A stretch of DNA of 64,000 nucleotides. Source: Muribaculaceae bacterium. GTDB lineage: Bacteria > Bacteroidota > Bacteroidia > Bacteroidales > Muribaculaceae. A program made the translations under genes and the position numbers. The stretch is taken from the NCBI GenBank assembly GCA_023664185.1, contig JAMPGA010000003.1:141446-205445 (forward strand), in the 5' to 3' direction. The notes beneath the pieces were generated by a model that was not told the origin of the DNA, did no database searches, and was given only the letters and a program-made list of their open reading frames with translations. Positions 51,781-62,618 of this stretch are shown here, one piece after another (within the stretch, counting starts at the first letter, position 1; each line of letters begins with the position of its first letter).

Positions 51781-54700
51781 CTATACATTCGACTCACCCT
51801 TGTCGGCATCCCCTGAGGGTTGAGCCGGTTGGTCGGCCGAGGCAAAGATCTTCGACAGATATTTCTCTCTGAAGTTTTCAAGAAGTTCCCAGAAGCCGGG
51901 CACAAACAGGGTGCCCACTATGGCATTGACAGCCATGCCAAACACTACGGCGGTGCCGAGTGCCAAACGTGAGGCTGCGCCGGCTTCCGTGGCAAAAAGC
52001 ATGGGCATAACGCCGAACACGAATGCAAGAGCCGTCATCATAATGGGGCGGAATCGTATGGTGCCCGCATCCTTGGCCGCCTGGCGCACATTGTTGCCCG
52101 CTTTCCGGAAGTCGATGGCATACTCCACGATGAGGATAGCGTTTTTGGCCGATAGACCAAGGAGCAGGATTATGCCTATCTGAGTGTAGATGGATATGGA
52201 CTGCGACATGAGGAAACAACCCAGGATGGTGCCGAGGATGGCTGTGGGCATCGAAATGATCACAGCTATTGGGTCAGTCCAGCTCTCATACTGTGCGGCC
52301 AGCACGAGCAGTGTTATTATGACGGCGAAGAGCAGCACGGTGGTGATGGTGGTGCCCGCCTGAGTCTCCTGATATGCCACTCCGGTCCAGGCATATGAGA
52401 AGTTGTCGCCCACGGCCTCCTTGAGCAGTTGCTCCATGGCCACAATGCCATCGTGGCTGGAGACGCCCTTGGCCGGAGTGCCGGTGACCGAAGCGGTGGT
52501 ATACATGTTGTAGCGGCTCACAGATGCCTGTCCCTCCGAAGGCTCCACCTTGGCAAAGGCTGCGAAGGGCACCATCTCGCCCTGCGTGTTGCGCACATTG
52601 AGCGAGGGTATCTGTTCGATGGTGGCGCGCGAGGCTGCGTCGGCGCTCACGGTGACCTGATATGTTCTGCCGAACAGCACAAAGTCGTTCACATAGCTGC
52701 CGCCCATAAACTGCGACAGAGTGGAATAGATATCCTCGATCATCAGTCCGAGCATCTTGGCGCGCTCGCGGTCCACCTTGATGGTGTATTGCGGCACAGA
52801 GCCCTGATACTGAGTGTTGAGTTCGGCAATACGTCCGTCCTCGGCAGCTTTCTCCTTCATGGTCGCTATGGCCTCGGCCAGAGCGTCGGCACCCAGGTTG
52901 TTGATATCGAGAATCTGCATCTGCAGACCCGAGGTCATCCCCAGACCCGGGATGGCGGGGGGATTAATGGAGAATATCACAGGCTCCTGATAGCGTGCAG
53001 AGATCTCGTTTACCTTGGCTATTACGCCGTCAACACTCTCGGCCTTACCTTTGCGCTGACTCCACGGCTTGAGCACCACGAAGAGTGAGCCCATATTTCC
53101 GCCCGAGCCGCCGCCCATCATTGACTGTCCGGCTATGGAGATTACATCCTTCACCTCGGGGAGCTTCAACACCTCGGCCGACATTTTGGTCATAATCTCG
53201 TCGGTGCGGTCTACGGTGGCTCCGGTGGGGAGCTGAACGGAAGTCATAAAGTATCCCTGATCCTCCTCGGGTATGTAGCTTGTGGGCCACTTGATGAATC
53301 CCCAGAAAGCCACAAGACAGAGAGCTGCATATATCCCAATGGCTACCCACGGGTGTTTGAGCAGCGAACCCACCATGTTGCCATATTTACCGAGCACGGC
53401 ATTATAGCCCTTGTTAAACCAGCGGTAGAGGAAGAAGCGCGGCTCGGAGTTTTCCTTCTTGCGCAGGAAAAGCGCACACATGGCCGGGGTGAATGTCAAG
53501 GCATTGAAGCCCGAGAAGGCTACGGAGGTGGCTATGGTGAGGGCAAACTGCTTGTAGAGCTCGCCGGTGATGCCACTGATGAAGGCGGTGGGGATGAACA
53601 CCGAAAGGAGCACCAGCACCTCGCCGATGATCGGACCCTGCAACTCCTGCATGGCCTTCTCGGCGCTCTGGCGCGGTGTGAGTTTCCCTTCCTGCACCAG
53701 TCGGGCGCAGTCCTCCACCACCACTATCGCATCGTCTACCACTATGGCTATGGCAAGCACCAGTCCAAACAGTGTGAGGGTGTTGAGCGAGAATCCCAGC
53801 AGTTTCATCACGGCAAACGTGGCGATGAGCGACACGGGGATGGCTATCATGGGTATGACCACCGCACGCCAGCTCTGCAGGAATATAAGTATCACAATCA
53901 TGACGATGAGGGTAGTCTCCACGAAGGTCACCAGCACCTCGTCGATTGAGGCGTTTACAAAGTCGGTGGTGTCCAGGATGATGCGGTAGTGCACACCCTC
54001 GGGGAAGTATTCTGCCAGCTCGTTAAGGCGAGCCTTTACGCGTTTAGCCACATCAAGGGCGTTGGCGCCGGGGAGCTGCTGTATGCCTATCAGGCCGGCA
54101 TTCTCGCCCGACACGTGGGCTATGCTCGAGTAGCTGCTTGAGCCCAGCTCTACGGTGGCTATGTCGCGCAGGTGCAGTAGGGAGCCGTCGGCCTCGGTGC
54201 GCAGTATGATGGCTCCGAACTCCTCGGGGGTCGACAGTTGTCCCTGAGCCGTGAGTGTAAACTGGAAGTCGACATCAGTGGGCACAGGGGGAGTACCCAC
54301 GCTGCCGGCCGACACCTCAAGGTTCTGCGACTGAATCATCTCCATCACATCGGCCGGAGTGAGTCCGCGCATCTGCATTTTGCCCGGATCGAGCCATATG
54401 CGCATGCTGTATTCGCCTGCACCGAAAGCTCCGGCACCACCCACACCGTCGATTCGCGAGAGGTCGTCAATGATGTTGAGCTTGGCATAGTTGGTGAGAT
54501 AAAGAGCCGAGTAGCGGTCGGGGTCATCGCTCTCAAGGGCAATGAACAGCACGATGTTTGACGACTCGGTTCTCACCGATAGTCCCTGCTGCTTCACAGC
54601 TGTAGGGAGAGTGGCCTCGGCCAGCGAGATACGGTTCTGCACCTTCACGGCAGCCTCGTCGAGGTCTGTGCCGTTTTCAAAGGTGACGGTGAGGTTATAA

Positions 54701-54960
54701 CTGCCGTCTGAAGAGTTTGAGCTCATATACATCATGCCCTCCACACCGTTCACCTGCTCCTCGATGGGCTCACCCACCACCTTGGCCACGGTCTCGGCGT
54801 CGGCACCCGGATAAGATGCGCTCACCATTACTGTGGGGGGTGTGATGTCGGGATACTGAGCCACCGGCAGGGTCTTGACCGTCACGATTCCCACAAGAAC
54901 CATGATGATGGCAAGCACCGTGGCAAAGACGGGACGGTCTATGAAAAATTTCGACAACAT
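51781..54960 (-). CDS. RND efflux pump inner-membrane transporter (HAE1/AcrB type)
   Basis: A 1059-residue AcrB-like proton antiporter: [24 protein letters not shown] at the N-terminus, TM1, a first periplasmic loop with the [30 protein letters not shown] porter segment, the TM4 charge-relay aspartates in [17 protein letters not shown], and a second porter half. The sequence carries the usual duplicated TM architecture. Third gene of the OMF-MFP-RND operon; substrates are likely hydrophobic drugs, bile acids or dyes. Sixteen nt separate it from the MFP gene. Confidence 0.97.
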   Translation of the reverse strand: MLSKFFIDRPVFATVLAIIMVLVGIVTVKTLPVAQYPDITPPTVMVSASYPGADAETVAKVVGEPIEEQVNGVEGMMYMSSNSSDGSYNLTVTFENGTDLDEAAVKVQNRISLAEATLPTAVKQQGLSVRTESSNIVLFIALESDDPDRYSALYLTNYAKLNIIDDLSRIDGVGGAGAFGAGEYSMRIWLDPGKMQMRGLTPADVMEMIQSQNLEVSAGSVGTPPVPTDVDFQFTLTAQGQLSTPEEFGAIILRTEADGSLLHLRDIATVELGSSSYSSIAHVSGENAGLIGIQQLPGANALDVAKRVKARLNELAEYFPEGVHYRIILDTTDFVNASIDEVLVTFVETTLIVMIVILIFLQSWRAVVIPMIAIPVSLIATFAVMKLLGFSLNTLTLFGLVLAIAIVVDDAIVVVEDCARLVQEGKLTPRQSAEKAMQELQGPIIGEVLVLLSVFIPTAFISGITGELYKQFALTIATSVAFSGFNALTFTPAMCALFLRKKENSEPRFFLYRWFNKGYNAVLGKYGNMVGSLLKHPWVAIGIYAALCLVAFWGFIKWPTSYIPEEDQGYFMTSVQLPTGATVDRTDEIMTKMSAEVLKLPEVKDVISIAGQSMMGGGSGGNMGSLFVVLKPWSQRKGKAESVDGVIAKVNEISARYQEPVIFSINPPAIPGLGMTSGLQMQILDINNLGADALAEAIATMKEKAAEDGRIAELNTQYQGSVPQYTIKVDRERAKMLGLMIEDIYSTLSQFMGGSYVNDFVLFGRTYQVTVSADAASRATIEQIPSLNVRNTQGEMVPFAAFAKVEPSEGQASVSRYNMYTTASVTGTPAKGVSSHDGIVAMEQLLKEAVGDNFSYAWTGVAYQETQAGTTITTVLLFAVIITLLVLAAQYESWTDPIAVIISMPTAILGTILGCFLMSQSISIYTQIGIILLLGLSAKNAILIVEYAIDFRKAGNNVRQAAKDAGTIRFRPIMMTALAFVFGVMPMLFATEAGAASRLALGTAVVFGMAVNAIVGTLFVPGFWELLENFREKYLSKIFASADQPAQPSGDADKGESNV

Positions 54961-54976
54961 GGTTTCAGCGCATTAA

Positions 54977-56089
54977 TCAGTTGGTTTTTACTTTCATTCC
55001 GTTTCTCACTTTCAACAGGGCTTTGGTCACATAGCGTTCGGAGCCATTGAGCCCTGAGGTGACTATGCGAAGCGAGTCGTTGTAAAGATCGCCCAGCTCC
55101 ACGGGTGTGTAGACCACCTTGTCGGAGTCGTTCACTACATACATGTATTTGCCCAACTGATCGGTGCCGATCGAGGCATCGTTCACCAGCACGGCCTTGT
55201 CCATGCGGGCATAGGGGAGGCGCACTTTCACATACATGCCCGGACGCAGCTCGTTGTAGGGGTTCTGAATCTTGCATTCAAGATTCATGGTTCCGGTTGA
55301 CTGCTTGATGTCGGGTGCCATATAGGAGATGGCACCGGTGTAGGTGTGGGGGAGAGGTTCGGAGAAAGCGATGGGGATATGCTGGAAATCGAGCGAGTCG
55401 TGAGCCTCGCGCGACTTCAGAAGGTCGAGATACCGCTGATCTTCGATGGAGAAGTTGGCCGTCATGGTCGAATTGTCGTAGATGGTGGCCAGGGTGACGG
55501 GCTGAGCTTCGCCGGTCACATAGTTTCCGGCGCTCATATTGTCGGTGGTGATCATGCCGGAGATCGGAGCTGTCACTGTGCAGTAGGCCAGATTGCGCTG
55601 AGCGGTTTCGAGGGCGGCTTTGGCAGTCTTGATGGATGCCAGGGCCTGCTCATAGTCGCTCTCGGCCTGCACCACTTCCATCTTGCTCACGGCATCGCTC
55701 TCCAGAGCCTTCTTTACGGCCTCATAATGCTCGCGGGCATAGTCGCATTCGCTGGTGGCGGTGGTGAGCGATGCCTGCGCCTGCGCCACACGGTCGGAGT
55801 AGACAGAGGGATCGATGGTGAAGAGCCGCTGCCCGGCCTTTACTGTAGAGCCACTCTGATAATCCTTGGTGAGAATCTGGCCGTTCACCTTGGCCACAAC
55901 GTCGACTGAACTGTTGGCGGTGAGATAGCCGGGATATTCATTGTAGAGCACAATGTCGCGCACCTCTGGCGAGGCTACGGAGACAGTCTCTTCGGCCTCG
56001 GATTCGGAATGACTTTTATCCGACTTGCACGAATACATAGCCGTAACGGCCACGGAAGCCGCTATCATGGGGATGAGATGGAGTTTCAT
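54977..56089 (-). CDS. RND efflux periplasmic adaptor (MFP) lipoprotein
   Basis: A 370-residue adaptor with a lipoprotein signal (MIAASVAVTAMYSC). It has a lipoyl-like domain (VVAKVNGQILTKDYQSGSTVKAGQRLFTID, about 65-95), an alpha-helical hairpin (QAQASLTTATSECDYAREHYEAVKKALESD), the second lipoyl half (PISGMITTDNMSAGNYV), and beta-barrel/membrane-proximal segments (MNLECKIQNPYNELRPGMYVKVRLP). It bridges the transporter and the outer-membrane channel. Confidence 0.95.
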   Translation of the reverse strand: MKLHLIPMIAASVAVTAMYSCKSDKSHSESEAEETVSVASPEVRDIVLYNEYPGYLTANSSVDVVAKVNGQILTKDYQSGSTVKAGQRLFTIDPSVYSDRVAQAQASLTTATSECDYAREHYEAVKKALESDAVSKMEVVQAESDYEQALASIKTAKAALETAQRNLAYCTVTAPISGMITTDNMSAGNYVTGEAQPVTLATIYDNSTMTANFSIEDQRYLDLLKSREAHDSLDFQHIPIAFSEPLPHTYTGAISYMAPDIKQSTGTMNLECKIQNPYNELRPGMYVKVRLPYARMDKAVLVNDASIGTDQLGKYMYVVNDSDKVVYTPVELGDLYNDSLRIVTSGLNGSERYVTKALLKVRNGMKVKTN

Positions 56090-56112
56090 ATGGTGAGTGT
56101 GATGTGTTTAAA

Positions 56113-57489
56113 TTAGGGATTTGGCGAGCCACCGAGGGCACGGTAAAGATCGATCAGGGCTATGACAGCGTTGCCGCGGGCCGACACGCGCGAGTTGGCG
56201 GCGTTGAGCAGGTCAATCTGCGCGTCGACCACGTTAGTGAATGCCGAGAGCCCCTGCTTGTATTGTTCGATCGAGAGGGTGAGGGCCTCCTGGCTCTGGT
56301 TGTAATACTGCGAATAGATGTCGAAGGCCTCGATGGCAGCGTGATATGACACCATGGCATTGTCCACCTCACCCACGGCGTTCATCACCGTGAGGTTGTA
56401 GGCATCTATCGAAGCGGCCATCTGCTCCTTGGCCTGAGCCACGCCATATGAGCGCGAGAACCCGTCGAAGATGGTCCACGAAAGGGTAGGGGTGACGGAG
56501 TAATGGAACGTCTTGTCTTTAAACATATCTCCGGGACGTGGTGCCACGGTGCCTATCTCACCCTGCAGGGTGAGCGACGGGAGGAACTCCTTTTTAGCTA
56601 TGCCGACGGCGGCAGCCTGGGCAGCCACATCAGCCTCAGCAGCGATGATGTCGGGACGTCGGCGCAGCAGGTCGGCCGGGACGCCGGCGGGGATGAGCAT
56701 CAGATGTGAAGGCATGGAGCGCGGGGTCTCGAGCGCCGGGGCTATGGAGTCGGGATACACACCAAGCAGTGTGGCTATGGCGGTGAGTCGGCTGCGCAAC
56801 GACACCTTCAGATTAGGTATAGTGGCTTGAGTGGAGAGATAGACGCTCTTGGCCTGGGCCACATCGAGTTTCGACACGAGTCCGGCCTCGTGGCGAGCTT
56901 CGGCTATCTTGAGCACTTTGGCTTGCGATTCGAGATGCTCGTTGGCAATGGCAATCTGAGCCTGCAGCATTCTGTAGTCCACATAATATGTGGCCATCTC
57001 GGCTGCCATGCTCACCATAGCAGCCGTGTATTCGGCCTTAGAGGCTCGGTATTCGGCTTTCTTGGCGCGGACAGATGCCCCGATGCGGCCAAACACATCC
57101 AGCTCCCAGCTCATATCGGCTCCCAGCGACCATGAATTGGCGTCGACCCCCGACGTGCGCGAGCGCGAATAATAGGCAGATGCCGAGAGGGTGGGCCAGT
57201 AGGCACTCCGAGCCTGCTTCACAGCCAGGCGTGCAGCCTCACGGCGATGGCTGGCCTCGAGAAGGTTGAAATTGGCTCGAGAGGATGCAGTGATGAGCGA
57301 GTCGAGCAGAGAATCCTCAAAACGTTCCCACCAGTTATCGTCCTCGGGCAGCAGCTGTTCGTGTTCGGGCTGGTAGGTCCACGATGAGGGCATGGGGGTT
57401 ATGAGTGGTGGCTCTGAGGCTATGCCAGGCATAGCACCGCAGCCACATAATAGCGTAATGGCAATGAATCGGGCGAAACTTTTTTTCAT
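56113..57489 (-). CDS. TolC/NodT-family efflux outer-membrane lipoprotein
   Basis: A 458-residue outer-membrane factor with a lipoprotein signal (AITLLCGCG). It has the two OEP repeats of the TolC fold, including NLLEASHRREAARLAVKQARSAYWPTLSASAYYSRS and LRRRPDIIAAEADVAAQAAAVGIAKKEFLPSLTLQGEIG, and the C-terminal SIEQYKQGLSAFTNVVDAQIDLLNA. It is the first gene of the operon, divergent from the HxlR-type regulator, with 164 bp between the starts. Confidence 0.95.
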   Translation of the reverse strand: MKKSFARFIAITLLCGCGAMPGIASEPPLITPMPSSWTYQPEHEQLLPEDDNWWERFEDSLLDSLITASSRANFNLLEASHRREAARLAVKQARSAYWPTLSASAYYSRSRTSGVDANSWSLGADMSWELDVFGRIGASVRAKKAEYRASKAEYTAAMVSMAAEMATYYVDYRMLQAQIAIANEHLESQAKVLKIAEARHEAGLVSKLDVAQAKSVYLSTQATIPNLKVSLRSRLTAIATLLGVYPDSIAPALETPRSMPSHLMLIPAGVPADLLRRRPDIIAAEADVAAQAAAVGIAKKEFLPSLTLQGEIGTVAPRPGDMFKDKTFHYSVTPTLSWTIFDGFSRSYGVAQAKEQMAASIDAYNLTVMNAVGEVDNAMVSYHAAIEAFDIYSQYYNQSQEALTLSIEQYKQGLSAFTNVVDAQIDLLNAANSRVSARGNAVIALIDLYRALGGSPNP

Positions 57490-57513
57490 AATCGCAACAT
57501 GAGGTATGATTGT

Positions 57514-57604
57514 TTAACACTTCGGTAAATCAAAAGGTTCAAAAGGGGAAAGTTTAAAAATATTAACCCTCACTTCTGCTATCTTTCCTTGTGGAAAGTG
57601 TTAT
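57514..57604. promoter_or_regulatory. candidate operators in the RND/HxlR divergent region
   Basis: Half-site TTAACACTT at 57514-57522 and an inverted match AAGTGTTAT at 57596-57604 flank the region. A 16-bp palindrome CTTTCCTTGTGGAAAG sits at 57583-57598, overlapping the -33 zone of the regulator. No exact -7 box for the efflux operon is visible. Confidence 0.4.
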
Positions 57605-57621
57605 AATATTGAAATTATTAT

Positions 57622-57629
57622 TAACTTTG
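57622..57629 (+). promoter_or_regulatory. -7 box of the HxlR-type regulator
   Basis: TAACTTTG, 24 nt before the ATG at 57654. Exact consensus. Confidence 0.7.
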
Positions 57630-57653
57630 CGGTAAGCGAACCTCTCTTAGCAA

Positions 57654-58043
57654 ATGGAACAAACCTTAGAAGACATATTTAAATATGACGATCAGACGCA
57701 ATTCAACCGAAGCATGCTTCTGATTTCGGATGCGTTGGATGTTCTCTACGGGAAGTGGAAACTGCGCATACTGATGGCGATCGTCAGGGGAAACACCCGG
57801 TATAAGGATATCATGGAAGGGAATCCGGGGTTGACCGACAAGATACTCTCGCAAAACCTTCGCTCGCTCATGGATGATGGCCTGATAGAGCGTGTGGTTT
57901 CCACGATAGGCACCTTTTCGAGGCTTATGGTGGAATATCGCCTCACACCTCACGGTGCATCGCTGCATCCGCTGATGGATGCCCTGGCGCGCTGGGGCGC
58001 CGAACACCGCCGTTACATAATCGACGGGGTGCAGAAAAAATAA
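57654..58043 (+). CDS. HxlR/DUF24-family winged-helix regulator
   Basis: A 129-residue HxlR-type protein: [60 protein letters not shown] is the winged HTH, and the [24 protein letters not shown] tail is the dimer helix. Many HxlR family members use a conserved N-terminal Cys (before LGGKW) for redox sensing. This protein contains no cysteine at all, so thiol sensing is ruled out on sequence. Divergent orientation to the RND operon makes that operon its likely target; possibly it is autoregulated too. Confidence 0.9.
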   Translation: MEQTLEDIFKYDDQTQFNRSMLLISDALDVLYGKWKLRILMAIVRGNTRYKDIMEGNPGLTDKILSQNLRSLMDDGLIERVVSTIGTFSRLMVEYRLTPHGASLHPLMDALARWGAEHRRYIIDGVQKK

Positions 58044-58071
58044 TTTGCACCTGCGGCCGAACCTTTCGGGC

Positions 58072-58118
58072 CGGTTGTGTGTTATATAGAAAAAAGCAAA
58101 TTCATCCTCACACAACCG
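58072..58118 (+). promoter_or_regulatory. inverted repeat in the rubrerythrin leader
   Basis: CGGTTGTGTG (58072-58081) and CACACAACCG (58109-58118) form a perfect 10-bp stem with a 27-nt loop. The 3' arm ends 2 nt before the rubrerythrin ATG. A second GGCCGAA/TTCGGGCC hairpin lies at 58055-58073. It could mask the initiation region or be a protein-binding site. Confidence 0.6.
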
Positions 58119-58120
58119 TT

Positions 58121-58663
58121 ATGAAAGAACTCAAAGGAACCAAGACCGAGGCCAACCTTATGGCAGCCCTGGCAGGCGAGTCGCTTGCATTCTCGAAATA
58201 TTCAATGTATGCCAAGAAGGCCAAAAAAGATGGTTACAACCAGATAGGCGCAATCTTTGCCGAAACCGCTCACAACGAGCACGAACACGCCAAGCTGTGG
58301 TTCAAAGCTCTCCACGGAGGCGATATGCCCGACACTCTCGACAACCTCTTCGACGCTGCTGCCGGCGAGCACTACGAGTGGACCGACATGTATGCCGAGT
58401 TTGCCCGCGTGGCCCGCGAAGAAGGCTTCACAGCTCTGGCCACTCAGTTTGACCTTGTGGGTCGCATAGAGCGCACCCACGAAGAGCGCTATCGCCGTCT
58501 GGCCGAAAACATCAAGGAGGGCATCGTCTTCTCGCGCGACGAAGACCGCTTCTGGGTGTGCCGCGAATGTGGTCATGTAGTCTTCGGAAAGAAGGCTCCC
58601 GAGACATGCCCCGTGTGCAAGCATCCCAAGTCATACTTCGAGCTTGAGGCTAAGAACTATTGA
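58121..58663 (+). CDS. rbr: rubrerythrin
   Basis: A 180-residue non-haem di-iron peroxidase for H2O2 removal in anaerobes. The four-helix part carries the ligands in [33 protein letters not shown] and [11 protein letters not shown]. The C-terminal rubredoxin domain has VCRECG and [12 protein letters not shown] for the iron site. The ATG at 58121 gives the family start [10 protein letters not shown]. It lies 77 nt after the HxlR gene, with the leader hairpins described above, and no clean -7 box. Confidence 0.96.
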   Translation: MKELKGTKTEANLMAALAGESLAFSKYSMYAKKAKKDGYNQIGAIFAETAHNEHEHAKLWFKALHGGDMPDTLDNLFDAAAGEHYEWTDMYAEFARVAREEGFTALATQFDLVGRIERTHEERYRRLAENIKEGIVFSRDEDRFWVCRECGHVVFGKKAPETCPVCKHPKSYFELEAKNY

Positions 58664-58673
58664 TTTTGTCCAT

Positions 58674-58697
58674 CCCCACCGACACAATGGTGTGGGG
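58674..58697. other. hairpin after rubrerythrin
   Basis: CCCCAC (58674-58679) and GTGGGG (58692-58697), 11 nt after the stop; no T run, so not clearly a terminator. Confidence 0.35.
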
Positions 58698-58805
58698 ACT
58701 TCCTTCTGGAAATCAGACAAGTCCATGAGATTCCGACTCCCACGGGTGTCGCGACACACGGTTTGATTCGAGTTTTCAGGGGTAATCACAAAATAATCAG
58801 ATAAA

Positions 58806-58880
58806 AACGACCTTGATGAGGTCGAATGATACCAGAGCCGCACTGAGGTGTGGCTCTAATCATACATGATCTCTGCGATT
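58806..58880. repeat. dispersed triple-hairpin intergenic repeat, copy E (degenerate)
   Basis: Keeps the layout: CGACCTtgatgAGGTCG (58808-58824), a central AGAGCCGCACTGAGGTGTGGCTCT hairpin (58834-58857), and a weak right arm GATCTCTGCGA (58868-58878). It sits between rubrerythrin and the EamA gene, overlapping only non-coding DNA. Confidence 0.65.
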
Positions 58881-58885
58881 GAAAT

Positions 58886-59812
58886 ATGATAAACACTGAC
58901 AAGAATAGGAAAGGTGGAAACTTCCTCATAGGCAATTCCTGCATACTGCTGGCCACTATATTCTGGGGCTTGAACATACCGTTTACCAAGGCCTTGATAC
59001 CTACATGGATGACGGCCGACAGCATCTCGGCTGTCAGGCTCGTGGGTGGATGCATACTGTTTTGGATTGCTTCCCTATTTGTGAAGGGGCAAAGCATTGC
59101 GCGCCACGACTGGGTGAAACTGATAGTGGGCGGATTTCTGGGTCTGTTCGGCTTTATCTACCTCTTTGTCACGTCGCTCAAATATGGCGAGCCCATCGAC
59201 ATATCTATCATCATGACGTTGCCACCGGTGTTTGTGATACTGATGTCGATACTGTTCAGAGGCTATCGGCCATCGTGGCTGGAGTGGCTCGGTGTGGTGA
59301 TATCGTTTGGCGGTGCCGTGGTGGTGATACTCGATGCCGGAGGAGGCGACGAGGGGAGCCATAAGCTGCTGGGCGACATCCTGGCCGTATGCTCCACCAT
59401 CTGCTATGCTTTCTATCTCTTTATCCTCGAAGGCCCCACCCACACCTATCGCCCCGTGACAATGCTGAAATGGGTGTTTCTCTTTTCCGCCATCCCGGCG
59501 CTATTTCTTGTGCCACAGATGCGCTTCCTGCCCATACTCCACACCACCCAGGCGGTGCCCTGGCTTGAGATAAGCTTCATACTGTTTTGCCCAACGTTCA
59601 TAGCCTACTTTCTGGTGCAGCCCGCCATACGCAACATAGGCTCCGAACTGGTGTCGCTCTATCAGTATCTGCTCCCCGTGGTGGCCACCATATCGTCGGT
59701 GCTTATGGGTCTGAGCCATCTGAAAGTGCTCCAGGTTGTGGCCATGGCCATAATCATAGCGGGTATGATACTCACCAATATGGGCAAACACCGCAGCCGG
59801 CTCAAAGGGTGA
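58886..59812 (+). CDS. EamA/DMT-superfamily transporter
   Basis: A 308-residue membrane protein with ten predicted transmembrane helices in two EamA repeats (SCILLATIFWGLNIPFTKALIP and GDILAVCSTICYAFYLFILEGP mark their starts). The family exports amino acids or metabolites; the substrate is unknown. The start directly follows repeat copy E with no promoter of local consensus. Confidence 0.9.
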   Translation: MINTDKNRKGGNFLIGNSCILLATIFWGLNIPFTKALIPTWMTADSISAVRLVGGCILFWIASLFVKGQSIARHDWVKLIVGGFLGLFGFIYLFVTSLKYGEPIDISIIMTLPPVFVILMSILFRGYRPSWLEWLGVVISFGGAVVVILDAGGGDEGSHKLLGDILAVCSTICYAFYLFILEGPTHTYRPVTMLKWVFLFSAIPALFLVPQMRFLPILHTTQAVPWLEISFILFCPTFIAYFLVQPAIRNIGSELVSLYQYLLPVVATISSVLMGLSHLKVLQVVAMAIIIAGMILTNMGKHRSRLKG

Positions 59813-59887
59813 TGATTGTTGCTGCGTTTATGGTCTGTTGCATCAAAAAAACCGTGTGTTCTGAAGGGAAAAATCGAAAAAATTGCT

Positions 59888-59895
59888 TACCTTTG
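59888..59895 (+). promoter_or_regulatory. -7 box of gyrA
   Basis: TACCTTTG, exact TAnnTTTG, with a leader of about 65 nt to the gyrA ATG. Confidence 0.65.
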
Positions 59896-59967
59896 TGGGA
59901 ATTTTAGCCGCTGACGAGACGCCTGTCCGGCCAGCGGGCAATCAACTTCACATTTCAATTCAGATTT

Positions 59968-62583
59968 ATGGTTGAAGAAGACCGAATTATTAAAATTGAC
60001 ATAGAAAACGAGATGAAGAGCGCCTACATCGACTACTCGATGTCGGTGATAGTGTCGCGAGCCCTTCCGGATGTCCGCGACGGCCTGAAGCCCGTCCACA
60101 GGCGTGTGCTCTTCGGTATGAATGAGATGGGCAATACTTCAGACAAACCACATAAGAAATCGGCCAACTGTGTGGGCGAGGTCATGGGTAAGTATCACCC
60201 TCATGGCGACTCGTCGATTTATGGCACTGTGGTGCGTCTGGCTCAGCCCTGGGCCATGCGTTACTGCCTTGTAGATGGCCATGGCAACTTCGGTTCTGTC
60301 GACGGCGACGGCGCCGCTGCCATGCGTTACACCGAGGTGCGTCTCGACCGTCTGGGCGAGGAGATGCTCGCCGATATCGACAAAGATACTGTCGATTTCC
60401 AGCCCAACTACGACAACTCGCGCCCGGAGCCCGCTGTGCTCCCCACACGTTTCCCCAACCTTCTGGTCAACGGTGCCTCGGGCATCGCCGTGGGTATGGC
60501 CACAAATATGCCCACTCACAATCTGGGTGAATCAATCAACGCCTGCGTGGCCTATATCGACAATCCCGATATCGACGTGGCCGGCCTGATGAAATATATC
60601 CCCGCCCCCGACTTCCCCACCGGTGGCATCATCTATGGCTATGACGGTGTGAAGGACGCCTATGAGACAGGCCGTGGACGCGTGGTGATACGTGCCAAGG
60701 CCGAGATTGAGGCCGAGGACAATCATGAGAATATCGTGGTGACCGAGATTCCCTACAATGTGAACAAGGCCGAGCTGATAGAATACATAGCCGACCTCGT
60801 CACAGAAAAGAAGCTCGATGGCATCGCCGATATCGCCGACTTGAGCAACTACAAGGGTATGCGTATACTCATAAAGCTCAAGAGCGACGCCAACGCCAAC
60901 GTAGTGCTCAACAAGCTCTACAAGATGACCCAGATGCAGGCCTCGTTTAGCGTAAACAATGTGGCGCTGGTGAACGGACGCCCCCGTACACTCAACCTGC
61001 GCGACCTCATCAAGGAATTTGTGGATCATCGCCACGAAGTGGTGGTGCGCCGCACACGCTATGAGCTGAAGAAAGCCCAGGAGCGCGCCCACATTCTGGA
61101 AGGTCTCATCATAGCCTCGCAGAATATCGACGAGGTGATAAAGATAATACGTGGCGCCGCCGATACCCAGGAGGCCCGCGAGAAACTCAAGGAGCGTTTC
61201 GGCCTCACCGACCCGCAGACTGCTGCCATCGTGGAGATGCGCCTGCGTCAGCTCACCGGTCTGGAGCAGGACAAGCTGCGCAACGAGTATGAGGAGATAG
61301 AGAAGGAGATAGCTCGCCTGGAGCTTATCCTCGCCGACGACTCCGTCTGCCGCGCCCTCATAAAGGACGAGCTCATCGAGATACGCGACAAATATTCCGA
61401 CCCCCGTCGCACCACCATCGACTATACAGCCGGAAACTTCAACGCCGAGGATTTCTATCCCGACGACGATATGATCATCACCATATCGCACCGTGGCTAT
61501 ATCAAGCGCACCAAGCTCACCGAGTTCCGCGCTCAGAATCGCGGCGGTGTGGGAGCCAAGGGCTCGGATACACGCGACGAGGACTTCATCGAGCACATCT
61601 ATACAGCCTCGATGCACAACTATATGCTCTTCTTCACCCAGAGTGGCCGCTGCTACTGGCTCAAGGTATATGAGATACCTGAATTTGCCAAGAATTCGAA
61701 GGGTCGTGCCATACAGAACCTGCTCAACCTCGAGGCAGGCGACTCGATCAAGGCCTTCATCTGCACCAAGTCGCTCGGCGATGAAGAGTTTGTCAACTCA
61801 CACAATCTTGTCTTTGCCACCAAGCGCGGCCTTATCAAGAAGACCTCGCTCAAAGCCTACTCCCGCCCCAGGGCTCGCGGCGTGAACGCCATCGTGATAC
61901 GCGAAAACGACGAGCTGCTGCGCGTGGAGATGACCGACGGCAACTCGGAGATCATCATGGCCAATCGCAACGGCCGCGCCATCCGTTTCCACGAATCGAA
62001 GGTGCGCCAGATGGGCCGTATGGCTGCCGGAGTGCGCGGCATGGCTCTCGACGATGAGAACGACGAAGTGATAGGCCTCATCTGCATGCCTCAGGACTCG
62101 CCCAACGATATTATGGTGCTCAGCGAGCGCGGCTTCGGCAAGCGCACACGCCTCGACACCGAGATCGACGGCGAGAAAGTGCCCGTCTACCGCATCACCA
62201 ACCGCGGCGGCAAGGGCGTGCGCACTATGAATGTCACCGAAAAGACCGGTGCGCTCGTGGCCATCGAGAGTGTAAACGATTCCAACGATCTCGTCATCAT
62301 CAACCGCAGCGGCATCACCCTGCGCATTCATGTGGCCGACATCAAGCTGCAGGGTCGCAACACTCAGGGTGTACGCATCATCAATCTGGATAAACGCCAG
62401 GACACCATAGCATCCGTGTGCTGCGTAGATTCGGACCCGGAGGAAGAAGTGGAACAGGTGGAAGCCCAGCCCGACATCCTGGATGAAGTGGTGGAGGAGG
62501 AGGTTATCGACGATGAAGTTGTCGACGACGATGACCTGACCGACGACGCTACCGATGAGGGTGATGACGATACCGAAGCATAA
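59968..62583 (+). CDS. gyrA: DNA gyrase subunit A
   Basis: An 871-residue topoisomerase subunit. The breakage-reunion domain has [19 protein letters not shown] (quinolone-determining region, from about 78) and the catalytic Tyr121 in MRYTEVRLD. Ser82 equals E. coli Ser83, and Gly86 aligns with E. coli Asp87. The C-terminal six-blade pinwheel contains NRGGKGV in the GyrA-box position ([12 protein letters not shown]). A long acidic tail (about 820-871, many Asp/Glu) ends the protein. Identification as gyrase rather than ParC relies on the GyrA-box-like motif. Confidence 0.95.
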   Translation: MVEEDRIIKIDIENEMKSAYIDYSMSVIVSRALPDVRDGLKPVHRRVLFGMNEMGNTSDKPHKKSANCVGEVMGKYHPHGDSSIYGTVVRLAQPWAMRYCLVDGHGNFGSVDGDGAAAMRYTEVRLDRLGEEMLADIDKDTVDFQPNYDNSRPEPAVLPTRFPNLLVNGASGIAVGMATNMPTHNLGESINACVAYIDNPDIDVAGLMKYIPAPDFPTGGIIYGYDGVKDAYETGRGRVVIRAKAEIEAEDNHENIVVTEIPYNVNKAELIEYIADLVTEKKLDGIADIADLSNYKGMRILIKLKSDANANVVLNKLYKMTQMQASFSVNNVALVNGRPRTLNLRDLIKEFVDHRHEVVVRRTRYELKKAQERAHILEGLIIASQNIDEVIKIIRGAADTQEAREKLKERFGLTDPQTAAIVEMRLRQLTGLEQDKLRNEYEEIEKEIARLELILADDSVCRALIKDELIEIRDKYSDPRRTTIDYTAGNFNAEDFYPDDDMIITISHRGYIKRTKLTEFRAQNRGGVGAKGSDTRDEDFIEHIYTASMHNYMLFFTQSGRCYWLKVYEIPEFAKNSKGRAIQNLLNLEAGDSIKAFICTKSLGDEEFVNSHNLVFATKRGLIKKTSLKAYSRPRARGVNAIVIRENDELLRVEMTDGNSEIIMANRNGRAIRFHESKVRQMGRMAAGVRGMALDDENDEVIGLICMPQDSPNDIMVLSERGFGKRTRLDTEIDGEKVPVYRITNRGGKGVRTMNVTEKTGALVAIESVNDSNDLVIINRSGITLRIHVADIKLQGRNTQGVRIINLDKRQDTIASVCCVDSDPEEEVEQVEAQPDILDEVVEEEVIDDEVVDDDDLTDDATDEGDDDTEA

Positions 62584-62618
62584 ACAATCAACTTACTCAA
62601 CCTAATACCCGTTTCTCT

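Noticed and set aside
60532-61617. 361-codon open frame opposite gyrA
   Set aside because: Antisense to a conserved gyrase region; no start context or motif.
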